A stretch of DNA of 64,000 bases from Gottschalkiaceae bacterium SANA (GTDB taxonomy: Bacteria; Bacillota; Clostridia; Tissierellales; GPF-1), in assembly GCA_036323355.1 (NCBI GenBank), contig AP028876.1:620001-684000 (forward strand). The letters are read 5' to 3'. Positions within the stretch are counted from its first letter, which is position 1; the number at the start of each line of letters is the position of its first letter. Both the position numbers and the translations under genes were made by a program. This document shows, piece after piece, positions 1 to 10,335 of this stretch. Below the pieces are notes generated by a model, which saw nothing but the letters and a program-made list of their open reading frames with translations, was not told the DNA's origin and searched no databases.

Positions 1-1098
1 CGCGGAAAAGGAATGCAGGATGGAATTAGCGACGAATACAGTGGGATTACAGTCTTGAATAATCTGCCAGGAGAGTGGCTTGTGAATCGCCATGAGACCG
101 AAGAGGGAACGACGATTCTTTTACAAAGCCCCATGGGTGAGGTGGAAGCGGCAGTCTCTGTTTTTTTAACCTTTTTGAAACGGATCTTTATGCTAGGCTT
201 GATTTTGGCTGTAATTGCAGCCTGGTTTGCCGCGCGGAATTTGAGTCGGCCCATCGCACGATTGAATAAGCAGGCAAAGGCCATGGCCAAGTTGGATTTT
301 CAAGAGAGATTTTCTGAGGAACGAACCGATGAGATTGGTGAATTGGGCACTAGCATCAATGAATTATCACAGCAATTGGCAGATACCATTGAACGGCTGC
401 AGAGTGAGTTGGCCAAGGAAAAAAATTTAGAAACCATGCGCAAAGGATTTGTTGCCAAGGTATCTCATGAGCTGCAAACGCCATTGGCCGTCATTCAAGG
501 ATATGTGGAAGGCTTAGAGGATGGATTGCCGACTGATGAAAGAGAGCGTCGTGAGTACTATGTGGTGATTGAAGAGGAGATTCAAGCCTTAAGCCGAATG
601 GCTAGGGACTTGACCGATCTCTCTCAATTGGAATCGGGCGCCTTTCAAATGAAAAAGGAAAAGATTGACGTACGGGCTTGGATGGAGGGTCTGGCAGAAC
701 GATTTCGGCGAATGAACGGGTCAGAACAAATTGATTTTTTAGAGACAATCGATGAGGATGACTTGATTCTTTGGGCAGATCGTCAGCGACTGTCTCAGGC
801 GGTATTTAATTTGTTGAATAATGCCAGGCGTCATACCGGCATAAATGGCGTAATTCGTTTTACCATTGATTCGGATTCTTCGTATATTTGGATTCGGATT
901 TGGAATCAGGGCCATCCAATCGATTCTCGAGAGATCGAAGAATTGTGGAAGGGGTTTTATCGAGGCCAGGGAGAAGAGTCAAGAGGCATGGGGTTGGGCT
1001 TGGCCATTGTCGATCAAATTGTTAAAGCCCATCATGGAGAACGGGCGGTGGAAAATCGGGAAAATGGTGTTTTATTTACCCTAAAATTTCCACGGTAA
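1..1098 (+). CDS. Sensor histidine kinase (5' end outside window)
   Basis: This is the C-terminal part of a membrane sensor histidine kinase, which autophosphorylates and passes phosphate to a response regulator. The reading frame is open to the window edge, so the N-terminal sensor and first membrane helix are missing. Numbering from the first ATG at base 13, there is one membrane helix (about 52-76), a HAMP linker (76-128), an H-box SHELQTPL with phospho-acceptor His152, an N-box NLLNNARRHT, an F-box region WKGFYRG and a G-box GMGLGLAIV. The order is that of PhoR/BaeS-like kinases. The partner regulator gene would be expected just upstream, outside the window. A terminator follows directly. 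Confidence 0.93.
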   Translation, partial: RGKGMQDGISDEYSGITVLNNLPGEWLVNRHETEEGTTILLQSPMGEVEAAVSVFLTFLKRIFMLGLILAVIAAWFAARNLSRPIARLNKQAKAMAKLDFQERFSEERTDEIGELGTSINELSQQLADTIERLQSELAKEKNLETMRKGFVAKVSHELQTPLAVIQGYVEGLEDGLPTDERERREYYVVIEEEIQALSRMARDLTDLSQLESGAFQMKKEKIDVRAWMEGLAERFRRMNGSEQIDFLETIDEDDLILWADRQRLSQAVFNLLNNARRHTGINGVIRFTIDSDSSYIWIRIWNQGHPIDSREIEELWKGFYRGQGEESRGMGLGLAIVDQIVKAHHGERAVENRENGVLFTLKFPR

Positions 1099-1102
1099 AA
1101 AA

Positions 1103-1129
1103 GATGCGAGAAATCGCATCCTTTTTCTT
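1103..1129 (+). terminator. Intrinsic terminator after the histidine kinase
   Basis: A 7-bp stem, GATGCGA / TCGCATC with loop GAAA, is followed by CTTTTTCTT. The A-run before the stem can pair with the T-run. Confidence 0.85.
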
Positions 1130-1156
1130 GCTTGCAGAGGATGGATTCAGTATAAT
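1128..1156 (+). promoter_or_regulatory. Promoter of the MATE-ade operon
   Basis: A TTGCTT -35 (1128-1133) and a perfect TATAAT -10 (1151-1156) are separated by 17 bp. They lie just after the kinase terminator and 27 bp before the MATE start codon. Confidence 0.7.
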
Positions 1157-1182
1157 ACTAGCAATACGCAGGAGGTTTTTGG

Positions 1183-2562
1183 ATGAAGACACAAAGATTG
1201 ACAACCGAGGAGAACCAACAATTCTATCGCACCATGGTAACCATAGCGGCGCCGATTGCCATACAGTCACTAATAGGGACTTCTTTAAATATGGTGGATA
1301 CGATGATGATTGGTTCTTTGGGGGCAGAATCCATAGCAGCTGTGGGGATTGCAAATCGGATTTTCTTTTTATTTATTTTATTTGTTTTTGGTGGTTTCAG
1401 TGGTATGTCTATTTTCACCTCGCAATTCTGGGGGCAGAAAGATCTGAAAAATATTCATCGGGTTCAAGGAATTATGCTGAGTTTTGGCTTTTTGGTTAGT
1501 GGATTATTTATGATTTTGGCCTTGGTTTTTCCAAAGCAGATCATGCAAATTTTTATCGATGATCCCGAGGTGGTCCGGTTGGGCGTTTCCTATATGCGGA
1601 TTATCGCATGGAGTTACCCCTTAACGGCTATGACCTTTGCTTATAGTTACGCATCGCGAAGTGTGCATCGAACCAAGCTACCCATGGTAGCAAGCATGGT
1701 TGCTTTGTCATTGAATACCTTTTTGAACTATTGTCTGATCTACGGCAACCTTGGATTTCCCAAATGGGGTGTTGCAGGTGCTGCAACGGCAACTGTGGTT
1801 TCTCGAACAATTGAAATGGCAATACTTATTGGTGTGATCTATCTTGGCAAAGGACATCCTTTAGCAGCAAGTCGAAAAGAGATGCGGGATTACGATATGG
1901 ATATGGTAAAACGGGTGATTAAAACCTCTGCACCTGTATTTGTTAATGAGGCAACCTGGGCTTTGGGGGTAACAGTATATTATATCGCCTATGGTTTTTT
2001 GGGGACGGAAGCGGTCGCTGTTGTACAGATCTGCTATGTGGTGTCTGATTTTTTTCAATCCTTATTTATGGGGATCGGGAATGCTGCAGCGGTGATGATT
2101 GGCAATCAAATTGGTGCTGCCAAGGAATCTTTGGCCTATGAATACGGGGTGAAATTTTTGCGCATGTCATTTATTTTGTCAATATTGATCGGTGCTGCCC
2201 TTTATTTGAGTCGAGGAGAAATCGTTCAGTTTTACTCCCTTGATATGGAAACTAAGGCGAGTTTGATGAAAGCATTAGCTGTTGTTGCAGCTTTTCAATT
2301 GCCAAAAATGTTTACCTTCGTTATGATTGTTGGCGTTTTACGTAGTGGTGGAGATACCCGCTATTGTATGATTCTAGATTTGGTTGGGGTATGGGCCATT
2401 GGTGTTCCCCTGGCTTTTATATCAACCCTGGTTTGGCACCTACCCGTGCACTGGGTTTTAGTTTGTGTGTTCTTTGAAGAAATTCTAAAGGGATTTGTTA
2501 CAATCCCACGTTTTTTAAGCAAGCGGTGGGTGAACAATGTGATTCGTGATGGCTTTGAATAG
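1183..2562 (+). CDS. MATE family efflux transporter
   Basis: This 459-residue, 12-helix membrane protein belongs to the multidrug and toxin extrusion family, which exports organic cations or metabolites using a Na+ or H+ gradient. The length is typical. The N-terminal stretch with APIAIQSLIGTSLNMVDTMM and the internal repeat starting near residue 235 (TSAPVFVNEATWALG) match the two six-helix halves. The ribosome site CAGGAGG sits 8 bases before the ATG. It is followed after 10 bases by adenine deaminase, with which it probably shares a transcript. The substrate cannot be told from the sequence; export of a purine-related compound is only a guess from the neighbour. Confidence 0.93.
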   Translation: MKTQRLTTEENQQFYRTMVTIAAPIAIQSLIGTSLNMVDTMMIGSLGAESIAAVGIANRIFFLFILFVFGGFSGMSIFTSQFWGQKDLKNIHRVQGIMLSFGFLVSGLFMILALVFPKQIMQIFIDDPEVVRLGVSYMRIIAWSYPLTAMTFAYSYASRSVHRTKLPMVASMVALSLNTFLNYCLIYGNLGFPKWGVAGAATATVVSRTIEMAILIGVIYLGKGHPLAASRKEMRDYDMDMVKRVIKTSAPVFVNEATWALGVTVYYIAYGFLGTEAVAVVQICYVVSDFFQSLFMGIGNAAAVMIGNQIGAAKESLAYEYGVKFLRMSFILSILIGAALYLSRGEIVQFYSLDMETKASLMKALAVVAAFQLPKMFTFVMIVGVLRSGGDTRYCMILDLVGVWAIGVPLAFISTLVWHLPVHWVLVCVFFEEILKGFVTIPRFLSKRWVNNVIRDGFE

Positions 2563-2572
2563 GAGGGAATCG

Positions 2573-4354
2573 ATGAGAATGGAACCGAAGGATCGAAGAG
2601 GATTGGTGGAAGCCGCTTTGGGCGAGCGCCCCTTTGATTTGTTGATTCAGAATGTACAATTGGTGAATGTATTTACGGGTGAAATCTATCCAGCGGATGT
2701 AGGTGTGTATAATGGATTTATCGCTCATGTGGAAGCAAATCCGGATCAGGATACTCGAGAAAAAGCGACGCTTATAGCAACAGAAGTCTATGATGGACAG
2801 GGGCAATTTCTAGCCCCCGGTTTTGTCGACAGTCATGTTCATGTGGAGAGCGGCATGATGACTCCAGCACATTATTCCGAAGTGGTTGTTCCACACGGAA
2901 CCACAACAATTATTTCGGACCCCCATGAGATTGCCAATGTATTAGGAATCGAAGGGGTGGAATACATGCACGAAGCCAGTTATGGTCTTCCTTTGCGCCA
3001 CTATTTGCTGGCTCCTTCCTGTGTACCTGCAGTTCCTGAGTTAGAGGGTGCGGGCGCTATATTTGGAGTGAAAGATGTGGAAAGTCTTCTGGATTTGGAA
3101 CGGGTGATTGGAATTGGTGAAGTGATGGATTATCCTGGCGTGCTTAATGGGAGCCAAAGGATGCAGGAAATTCTGAAGTTGGCATTGAGCCGAGATGTAT
3201 TTGTTCAGGGTCATGCTCCGGCAGTAAAAGGTAGGGAACTTTCCGCTTATCTATGCGCAGGGATTGAATCTTGCCATGAAACCCGTATTGGTTTTAATGC
3301 ACGAGAAAAACTGAGAAATGGTTTGATTGTGGATGCCAGAGAAAGCTCCATGAGTCAGAATGTTGCTGGGATCGTCAAGGAAACACTTCAATTTGATTCA
3401 CCCTTGAATCTGACTTTTTGTACGGATGATCGAGAGCCAAAGGATTTAATCGAAAAGGGGCATGTTTCTCATGGTATTCGACAAGCTGTAGCGGAAGGGA
3501 TGGATCCTGTCCGTGCTATTCGCCATGCAAGTCTTTACGCAGCAAAAGAAGTTGCTATTAAAAATTTAGGCGCGGTCGCTCCAGGCTATACGGCAGATCT
3601 ACAATTGTTGCCTGATTTAAAGGAATTTCGACCAACAGCTGTTTTTATGGAAGGTGAACTGGTGGCAAAGGATGGGGCGTGTATTGCATCGATTGTCAAG
3701 CAAGAATTTGCTGTAGAATCGCGGAATACCATGAAATTGAATCCCTTGACCGTTCCTGAGCTTCAGATTCACGCTCAAGGGCGAAGAGCGAAATGCCATG
3801 TTATTGAATACATGAGTATGAATGGGGCGCGAACTCAGCTAGCAGAGGAATGGGTTCCCATTCGAGATGGCGTATTGGATCTTTCGCAAACTGATTTATA
3901 CTATGTGTCCATCGTGAATCGACATGGATCAGGTGATCTAGCGGTTGGATTGGTGCGTGGCTTTGGGTTAAATACAGGATCCGTTGGATCCACGGTAGCA
4001 CATGATTGCCATAATTTATCCTTAGTTTATCGCGATCCGGAAGAGGCGGTTCAAATTGCCAATGTCTTGCAAAAATGTGGTGGTGGGATTGCTTATGCTA
4101 AGGAGAAGACCGTGCAGGGTGTTTTAGAATTGCCAATTGCGGGAATTTTGTCCGCTCATCCCGGTCAGAATGTGATGAAAGAAATTGAGATTGTATCCTC
4201 GGGGATACGAGCAATGGGAATTAACAATCAAGCGCCGCATCTTCGAGCAGCGACCATTGCTTTGCCGGTGATCCCTGATGTGAAGATGAGTGATCTAGGC
4301 ATGATTGATGTTGTAAAACAGACCTTTATTCCTGTTGTAGTAGAAGTGGAGTAG
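2573..4354 (+). CDS. ade: Adenine deaminase
   Basis: It converts adenine to hypoxanthine and ammonia in purine salvage, in the cytoplasm. The protein has 593 residues, the usual size for Ade. The metal-binding amidohydrolase segment DSHVHVESGMM is visible, followed by PHGTTTIISDPHEIANVLG, which is characteristic of adenine deaminases. Later come GHAP and a C-terminal domain with SSGIRAMG. I chose the ATG at 2573 because AGGAGGG lies 5 bases upstream; an in-frame ATG at 2546 overlaps the MATE gene and has no ribosome site. It is probably co-transcribed with the MATE gene and ends at a strong terminator. Confidence 0.95.
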   Translation: MRMEPKDRRGLVEAALGERPFDLLIQNVQLVNVFTGEIYPADVGVYNGFIAHVEANPDQDTREKATLIATEVYDGQGQFLAPGFVDSHVHVESGMMTPAHYSEVVVPHGTTTIISDPHEIANVLGIEGVEYMHEASYGLPLRHYLLAPSCVPAVPELEGAGAIFGVKDVESLLDLERVIGIGEVMDYPGVLNGSQRMQEILKLALSRDVFVQGHAPAVKGRELSAYLCAGIESCHETRIGFNAREKLRNGLIVDARESSMSQNVAGIVKETLQFDSPLNLTFCTDDREPKDLIEKGHVSHGIRQAVAEGMDPVRAIRHASLYAAKEVAIKNLGAVAPGYTADLQLLPDLKEFRPTAVFMEGELVAKDGACIASIVKQEFAVESRNTMKLNPLTVPELQIHAQGRRAKCHVIEYMSMNGARTQLAEEWVPIRDGVLDLSQTDLYYVSIVNRHGSGDLAVGLVRGFGLNTGSVGSTVAHDCHNLSLVYRDPEEAVQIANVLQKCGGGIAYAKEKTVQGVLELPIAGILSAHPGQNVMKEIEIVSSGIRAMGINNQAPHLRAATIALPVIPDVKMSDLGMIDVVKQTFIPVVVEVE

Positions 4355-4364
4355 ATTGGAGAAT

Positions 4365-4400
4365 GAAGAGGGAAAACTTCCTTCTTCTTTTTTTGTTTTT
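4365..4400 (+). terminator. Intrinsic terminator after ade
   Basis: A 9-bp stem (4365-4373 with 4379-4387, one G-U pair) is followed by two long T-runs. Confidence 0.88.
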
Positions 4401-4459
4401 TTGCAGAAAATGAAAGAAAATGGGTAATAAAGTTAAGACGGAAAAAAAGGAGGAGTCAT

Positions 4460-5272
4460 ATGCAGTGGTTTTCAGAATTATCACCAATTATTCAAGCTCT
4501 TTTCGGTACCTTATTTACCTATGCGCTAACCGCGCTTGGCGCGGCCATGGTATTTTTCTTTGTTACAATTAAAAAAAGAACATTAGATGGAATGCTAGGG
4601 TTTGCAGCGGGGGTTATGATCGCAGCTAGCTTTTGGTCCTTATTGGCACCTGCCATTGATTTAGCGGAAGCCATTGGGCAGAATGCCGTTGGTACTGCAA
4701 CTGCAGGTTTCTTGACAGGGGGATTATTCCTATATCTGGTGGATAAGTTTTTGCCCCACCTCCATTTGGATGTAGAAGGGCATGAACATCGAGAAGGGGT
4801 GAAAAGCAGTTGGCAGCGGAGTTTACTTTTAGTTTTAGCCATTACTATTCATAATATTCCTGAAGGACTTGCTGTTGGTGTTGCATTTGGTGCTTTGGGT
4901 TCAGATTACCCAATTGCTACCTTGGGTGGTGCGATTTCTTTGGCCATCGGAATTGGTATTCAAAATTTTCCAGAGGGCGCTGCCGTTTCAATTCCTCTGC
5001 GAAGGGAAGGTTTTTCAAGAAAGAAAGCCTTTATGTATGGACAATTTTCTGGCATGGTGGAACCGATTGCCGGTGTAATGGGCGCATTTTTGGTTTTGTC
5101 GATGAAGGCTGTTTTGCCATTTGCTCTGGCATTCGCCGCTGGGGCAATGATCTATGTTGTGGCTGAAGAATTGATTCCAGAGTCTCATTTTGAACGGAAC
5201 GGTCATATAGCAACTTGGGGTGTTATGGTTGGATTTGCAGTCATGATGTTTTTAGATGTTGCTTTAGGTTAA
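4460..5272 (+). CDS. ZIP family divalent metal transporter
   Basis: This 270-residue protein has about eight membrane helices and resembles the GufA/ZupT branch of ZIP zinc and iron transporters, which import divalent metals. The fingerprint is [14 protein letters not shown] in the fourth helix and [13 protein letters not shown] in the fifth. Both carry the metal-coordinating His/Asn/Pro/Glu residues. A His-rich patch ([11 protein letters not shown], near 95-105) lies in the loop before them, as is usual in ZIPs. AAGGAGGAG precedes the ATG. The gene stands alone between a terminator and the glp region, and I see no metal-responsive operator. Confidence 0.93.
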   Translation: MQWFSELSPIIQALFGTLFTYALTALGAAMVFFFVTIKKRTLDGMLGFAAGVMIAASFWSLLAPAIDLAEAIGQNAVGTATAGFLTGGLFLYLVDKFLPHLHLDVEGHEHREGVKSSWQRSLLLVLAITIHNIPEGLAVGVAFGALGSDYPIATLGGAISLAIGIGIQNFPEGAAVSIPLRREGFSRKKAFMYGQFSGMVEPIAGVMGAFLVLSMKAVLPFALAFAAGAMIYVVAEELIPESHFERNGHIATWGVMVGFAVMMFLDVALG

Positions 5273-5316
5273 TAAAAGTATTGGTGCATCTGCTTCTTGA
5301 TAAAAAATTATCTATG

Positions 5317-5346
5317 TTGACAGTGGTTTGTTTTGTGTGAAACAAT
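5317..5346 (+). promoter_or_regulatory. Putative promoter of glpP
   Basis: A perfect TTGACA (5317-5322) lies 18 bp before AACAAT (5341-5346). The -10 is imperfect. Confidence 0.5.
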
Positions 5347-5395
5347 AACAATGCAAGCGATATCATTAGGTCTAGAGAAGGAGCAGGTGTTACTG

Positions 5396-5968
5396 ATGAG
5401 AAACAACCATCTATTTTTTGATAAAATTGAAATGAATCCAATCATCGCAGCAATCAACAATCATGACATGATTGAGGAGGCAATTGCTTCACCTTGCGAA
5501 ATTATATTTTTATTGAAAGGGAATATCATGAATTTATCGGAGATATCCAAGCGGTTGAAGGATTCTGGTAAATTGGTATTTGTTCATATGGATTTGATGG
5601 AGGGCCTGACCAAGGAGTCAGTTGCTTTGGAGTACGTGTCAAAGACCTGCCATCTTGACGGAATTATCACCACGAGAACCAGCCTGTTAAAAAAGGCCAA
5701 GGAATTGAATTTATTTACGATTCAACGGATGTTTCTCTTAGACTCCTTGTCCTTGGAGAGAGGGATTCATTCTGTAAAGCATATTCGTCCCGATGCGGTA
5801 GAAATTTTGCCGGGAATCGTTCCAAAAATGACCAAGTTTTTAAAACAGGAATTGAATGTCCCGATTATAACGGGAGGTTTAATCAAGGATAAGGAAGATG
5901 TAATTGAAAGTTTGCAGGCGGGTGCAGTAGGCATATCAACAAGCCGCAAGGAAATTTGGTATTTGTAG
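5396..5968 (+). CDS. glpP: Glycerol-3-phosphate-responsive antiterminator GlpP
   Basis: GlpP binds glycerol-3-phosphate and then the leader RNA of glp operons, letting polymerase pass a leader terminator. The 190-residue product has the GlpP pattern: an N-terminal NPIIAAI segment, LKGNI, FVHMDLMEG, DGIITTR, and the phosphate-binding end IITGGLIKDKEDV..GAVGISTS. I prefer the ATG at 5396, giving the usual family length, although AGAAGGAG is 12-13 bases away. An in-frame GTG at 5387 is the alternative. Its expected target, a terminator in the glpK leader, lies just downstream, which supports the assignment. Confidence 0.92.
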   Translation: MRNNHLFFDKIEMNPIIAAINNHDMIEEAIASPCEIIFLLKGNIMNLSEISKRLKDSGKLVFVHMDLMEGLTKESVALEYVSKTCHLDGIITTRTSLLKKAKELNLFTIQRMFLLDSLSLERGIHSVKHIRPDAVEILPGIVPKMTKFLKQELNVPIITGGLIKDKEDVIESLQAGAVGISTSRKEIWYL

Positions 5969-6053
5969 ACAATCAATATTAATATTTGCAACTGTGTTCT
6001 CCATGAAAGAATGTAAAATTTCGGGTCATGTTGAAATAAATTGCAGAAAAACG

Positions 6054-6082
6054 TTTACATAGATCCGAAAAAATGGTAGTAT
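6054..6082 (+). promoter_or_regulatory. glpK promoter with overlapping cre-like site
   Basis: TTTACA (6054-6059) and TAGTAT (6077-6082) are spaced 17 bp. The sequence GAAAAACGTTTACA (6046-6059) overlaps the -35 and matches the catabolite-responsive element pattern TGNAANCGNNNNCA except in its first two bases. A second similar core, AGAAAACGTTTGCT, lies at 6176-6189. CcpA control is inferred only. Confidence 0.55.
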
Positions 6083-6118
6083 AAAAATAGAGTTGATAGT
6101 GATGGAGACGATGGAGAT

Positions 6119-6166
6119 CACACGGGAAGCAGCCTATGCAATAGGTCTGTTTGCGTGTGTTTTTTT
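6119..6166 (+). promoter_or_regulatory. glpK leader terminator, probable GlpP antitermination target
   Basis: Inside the leader, CACACG (6119-6124) pairs with CGTGTG (6154-6159). CAGCCTAT (6130-6137) pairs with ATAGG-CTG (6141-6149, one bulged T), and a T-run follows. This intrinsic terminator lies between the promoter and the glpK start. In Bacillus subtilis, GlpP prevents termination at an equivalent glpD leader; the neighbouring glpP gene makes the same logic likely here. Confidence 0.8.
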
Positions 6167-6191
6167 ACGTCTTGAAGAAAACGTTTGCTAA

Positions 6192-7751
<1,560 letters not shown>

Positions 7752-7760
7752 GCCTTTTCC

Positions 7761-7776
7761 TCCGCTTCGGCGGAGA
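7761..7776 (+). other. UUCG-loop hairpin after glpK
   Basis: CTCCGC-TTCG-GCGGAG forms a very stable tetraloop hairpin 9 bases after the glpK stop. No T-run follows, so it may protect or process the mRNA rather than end it. Confidence 0.6.
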
Positions 7777-7950
7777 ATGCATGTAAGATTTTGACGACTA
7801 ATGGAATAAAATTGTCAGATATTTGATTTTTGGGCAAAAAATTATTGTTTTATGTTACGATTTAATTGAATAGAACGGGCAAGTTTTATTCGGCTTTAAT
7901 TATTTTTTATTCATAGGGCACAATAAAAAGGAAAATGGAGGGAATACTAA

Positions 7951-8778
7951 ATGACATTATTTATGATTTTAGCCGCATTCGGTGGTGGCGTTTTTGGTGC
8001 ATTGATCGGTGCTTTACCAGCATTTATCTTTGCTGGCTTTACAGGACTTATTGGTGTTGGTCTAGCAATTGCTGGAGTTGATTATGATTGGTTTGGAACA
8101 ATAACCTTTGGTGTTTTGTTTGGTCCACATATTGCCTTTGCAGGCGGCGCAGCAGCAGCTGCTTTTGCGGCAAACAAGAAAAAAGTATTGGAAAACGGAG
8201 CGGATATCCTGACTCCAATGAACAAATTTGCCGATCCTTCGATCTTAATCGTTGGTGGTATCTTTGGTATTTACGGCGCGTTGATTAATTACTTGCTATC
8301 AGGCATTTGGAGTGTACCTACTGATACTGTTGCCTTGGCTGTTTTCCTTTCAGGCGTGACGGCTCGTTTGGTATTTGGTTCATCAGGTTTGACTGGTAAT
8401 AAAGTGGATGGCAAATCAAAAATGCCAAGTGGAAAATCGCTTGTTTATGACGTTGTTTTGGGTGTTTCTTTGGGCGCAGTAATTGGTTATGTTTCAATCT
8501 CGACAGGTGTAGCTGTTATCGGTTTCGTTATCTCAGCTGCAACATTGATTTTTGCACAAGCAGGTTGGGATGCACCAGGAACTCACCATATTACCTTGTT
8601 GGCAGGTGTTGCAGGCGTAGCATCTGGAAGTATTTGGATGGCGATGGTCTTTGCAACAATCGCAGCAATTCTAGGCGACCTAGGTGGAACTTTATTGAAT
8701 TCAGATTGTGATTCACATATTGACCCACCAGCATTTGCAATCTTTATTACAACTACTTTGGTTCTGTTGATCTTCTAA
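7951..8778 (+). CDS. Unrecognised multi-pass membrane protein in the glp cluster
   Basis: I do not recognise a named family. The 275-residue protein is almost entirely hydrophobic and glycine/alanine rich, with about nine membrane segments (roughly 3-23, 25-42, 47-73, 97-118, 124-143, 166-185, 187-204, 213-249, 258-275). Two similar motifs, PHIAFAGG (59-66) and HHITLLAG (212-219), fall at equivalent places in the two halves, hinting at an internally duplicated channel or carrier. No aquaporin NPA motif is present. AATGGAGGG precedes the ATG. It sits between glpK and the glycerol-3-phosphate dehydrogenase genes, so a role in glycerol or glycerol-3-phosphate uptake is inferred from position only. 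Confidence 0.9.
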   Translation: MTLFMILAAFGGGVFGALIGALPAFIFAGFTGLIGVGLAIAGVDYDWFGTITFGVLFGPHIAFAGGAAAAAFAANKKKVLENGADILTPMNKFADPSILIVGGIFGIYGALINYLLSGIWSVPTDTVALAVFLSGVTARLVFGSSGLTGNKVDGKSKMPSGKSLVYDVVLGVSLGAVIGYVSISTGVAVIGFVISAATLIFAQAGWDAPGTHHITLLAGVAGVASGSIWMAMVFATIAAILGDLGGTLLNSDCDSHIDPPAFAIFITTTLVLLIF

Positions 8779-8823
8779 TTCGAAGTGAAGATGGGTAATT
8801 AAATATTGCCAGGATAAATGGAG

Positions 8824-8863
8824 AAGGTCACAGGGGTCGTAATTGGTCCACTGTGACCTTTTT
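8824..8863 (+). terminator. Stem-loop with T-run between the membrane protein and the dehydrogenase
   Basis: AAGGTCACAG (8824-8833) pairs perfectly with CTGTGACCTT (8851-8860), followed by TTT. With the next ribosome site only about 5 bases on, it may act as an attenuator, possibly also under GlpP control. Confidence 0.75.
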
Positions 8864-8883
8864 ACGTAAAGGAGGTTTTCGGA

Positions 8884-10335
8884 ATGTATGATGTTGCCAT
8901 TATCGGCGCAGGCGTCATTGGTACCGGAATTGCACGAGAACTGATGCGGTATCAGTTGAAGGTTGTTATCTTGGAAAAGGAAAATGATGTAGCGGATGGA
9001 ACCACCAAGGCCAATAGTGCGATTGTTCATGCGGGTTATGATGCACCTTTTGGGTCTAATAAAGGTCGATTCAATGTAGAGGGAAATGCCATGTATGGCC
9101 AAGTTTGCAAGGAGCTAGATGTACATTTTAAACAAATTGGTTCCCTGGTATTGGCCTTTGACGAGGAAGATCGACCAACCTTGCAAGAGTTATTGGAAAA
9201 TGGGAAAAGATTAGGTGTTCCAGGTCTTGAAATTATCGAACCGGATCGAATTCGTGAAATTGAACCCAATGTTAGCCAGAAAGTCGTGGCAGCGCTATGG
9301 GCACCGACGGCAGGAATTGTTGGTCCGTGGGAACTAGCAATTTCCTATGCAGAAAATGCCATGGATAATGGTGCAGAGTTGCGCTTGAATACTGAAGTGA
9401 CAGGGATTACGAAAAAGGAAAACAAATTTCATTTGATGACTTCGACAGGAGAAGTAGAAGCAAGACTGGTTGTTAATGCTGCAGGGATTCATGCGGATGA
9501 TATCTACAACATGGTTGCTCAATCGGAATTCACGATTAATCCAAGAAGGGGCGAATATTTTCTTCTGGACAATGAAGTCAGTGACCTAGTCAATACAGTT
9601 GTCTTTCAATGTCCAACAAAGATGGGCAAAGGCGTTTTGGTATCGCCGACGGTAGATGGCAATATTATCGTAGGACCCAACGCAGAGGACGTCCAAACAA
9701 AGGATGAGATTAATACAACAGCTGACGGATTGGATTTTATTCGTCAAAAAGCCAAATTAACCATAGAAGAGTTGCCGTTTCACATGAATATTACCAATTT
9801 TTCGGGCTTGCGTGCAGAACCCTCTACGGGCGATTTTATTATAGAGGAATCGAAACAGGTAGCGGGATTTATTAATGTGGCGGGAATCAAGTCGCCGGGT
9901 TTGTCTTCAGCACCTGCTATTGCAGTTTATGTGGCAGAAACGATTTGTGCGGGAATCTTGGGATCTCATGCGAAAAGGAACCCGGCCTTCAATCCGAAAA
10001 CCCGTAAGAAACTCAGATTTAAGGATTTAAGTGATGAAAAAAAAGCGGATCTGATACGCGTGGAACCTTCCTTTGCACGGATCATTTGTCGCTGTGAAAC
10101 GATAACAGAAGGAGAAATTGTAGACGCGATCCATAGAAACGCTGGAGCACGAACAATTAATGGTGTTAAGCGGCGATGCCGACCGGGCGCTGGTCGTTGT
10201 CAAGGCGGTTTCTGCGGTCCTCGGGTTGTTGAAATTTTGGCAAGAGAGTTGAAGATTAGTCCGATGGAAGTAGAACTGGAAGGAAAAGATTCCCATATTC
10301 TCGTTGGAGAAACTAAAGGGGGTGCCGACGAATGA
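8884..10335 (+). CDS. GlpA-like glycerol-3-phosphate dehydrogenase, FAD-dependent, with C-terminal [2Fe-2S] BFD-like domain
   Basis: It is expected to oxidise glycerol-3-phosphate to dihydroxyacetone phosphate. The 483-residue protein starts with an FAD-binding dinucleotide fold (DVAIIGAGVIGTGIARELMR) and a DAO-type oxidoreductase domain to about residue 370. It ends in a cysteine-rich domain (IICRCETITEGE, then RRCRPGAGRCQGGFCGPR) like the bacterioferritin-associated ferredoxin domain of GlpA. AAAGGAGG precedes the ATG. It overlaps the next gene by 4 bases (ATGA), indicating translational coupling. Together with the next two genes it probably makes an anaerobic dehydrogenase that passes electrons onwards. 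Confidence 0.9.
   Translation: MYDVAIIGAGVIGTGIARELMRYQLKVVILEKENDVADGTTKANSAIVHAGYDAPFGSNKGRFNVEGNAMYGQVCKELDVHFKQIGSLVLAFDEEDRPTLQELLENGKRLGVPGLEIIEPDRIREIEPNVSQKVVAALWAPTAGIVGPWELAISYAENAMDNGAELRLNTEVTGITKKENKFHLMTSTGEVEARLVVNAAGIHADDIYNMVAQSEFTINPRRGEYFLLDNEVSDLVNTVVFQCPTKMGKGVLVSPTVDGNIIVGPNAEDVQTKDEINTTADGLDFIRQKAKLTIEELPFHMNITNFSGLRAEPSTGDFIIEESKQVAGFINVAGIKSPGLSSAPAIAVYVAETICAGILGSHAKRNPAFNPKTRKKLRFKDLSDEKKADLIRVEPSFARIICRCETITEGEIVDAIHRNAGARTINGVKRRCRPGAGRCQGGFCGPRVVEILARELKISPMEVELEGKDSHILVGETKGGADE

Noticed and set aside
1104-1499. 131-codon plus-strand frame overlapping the MATE gene start
   Set aside because: It is an off-frame shadow of the MATE gene and has no ribosome site.
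7951-8778. Aquaporin/GlpF assignment for the glp membrane protein
   Set aside because: Neither NPA motif is present and the helix pattern differs.
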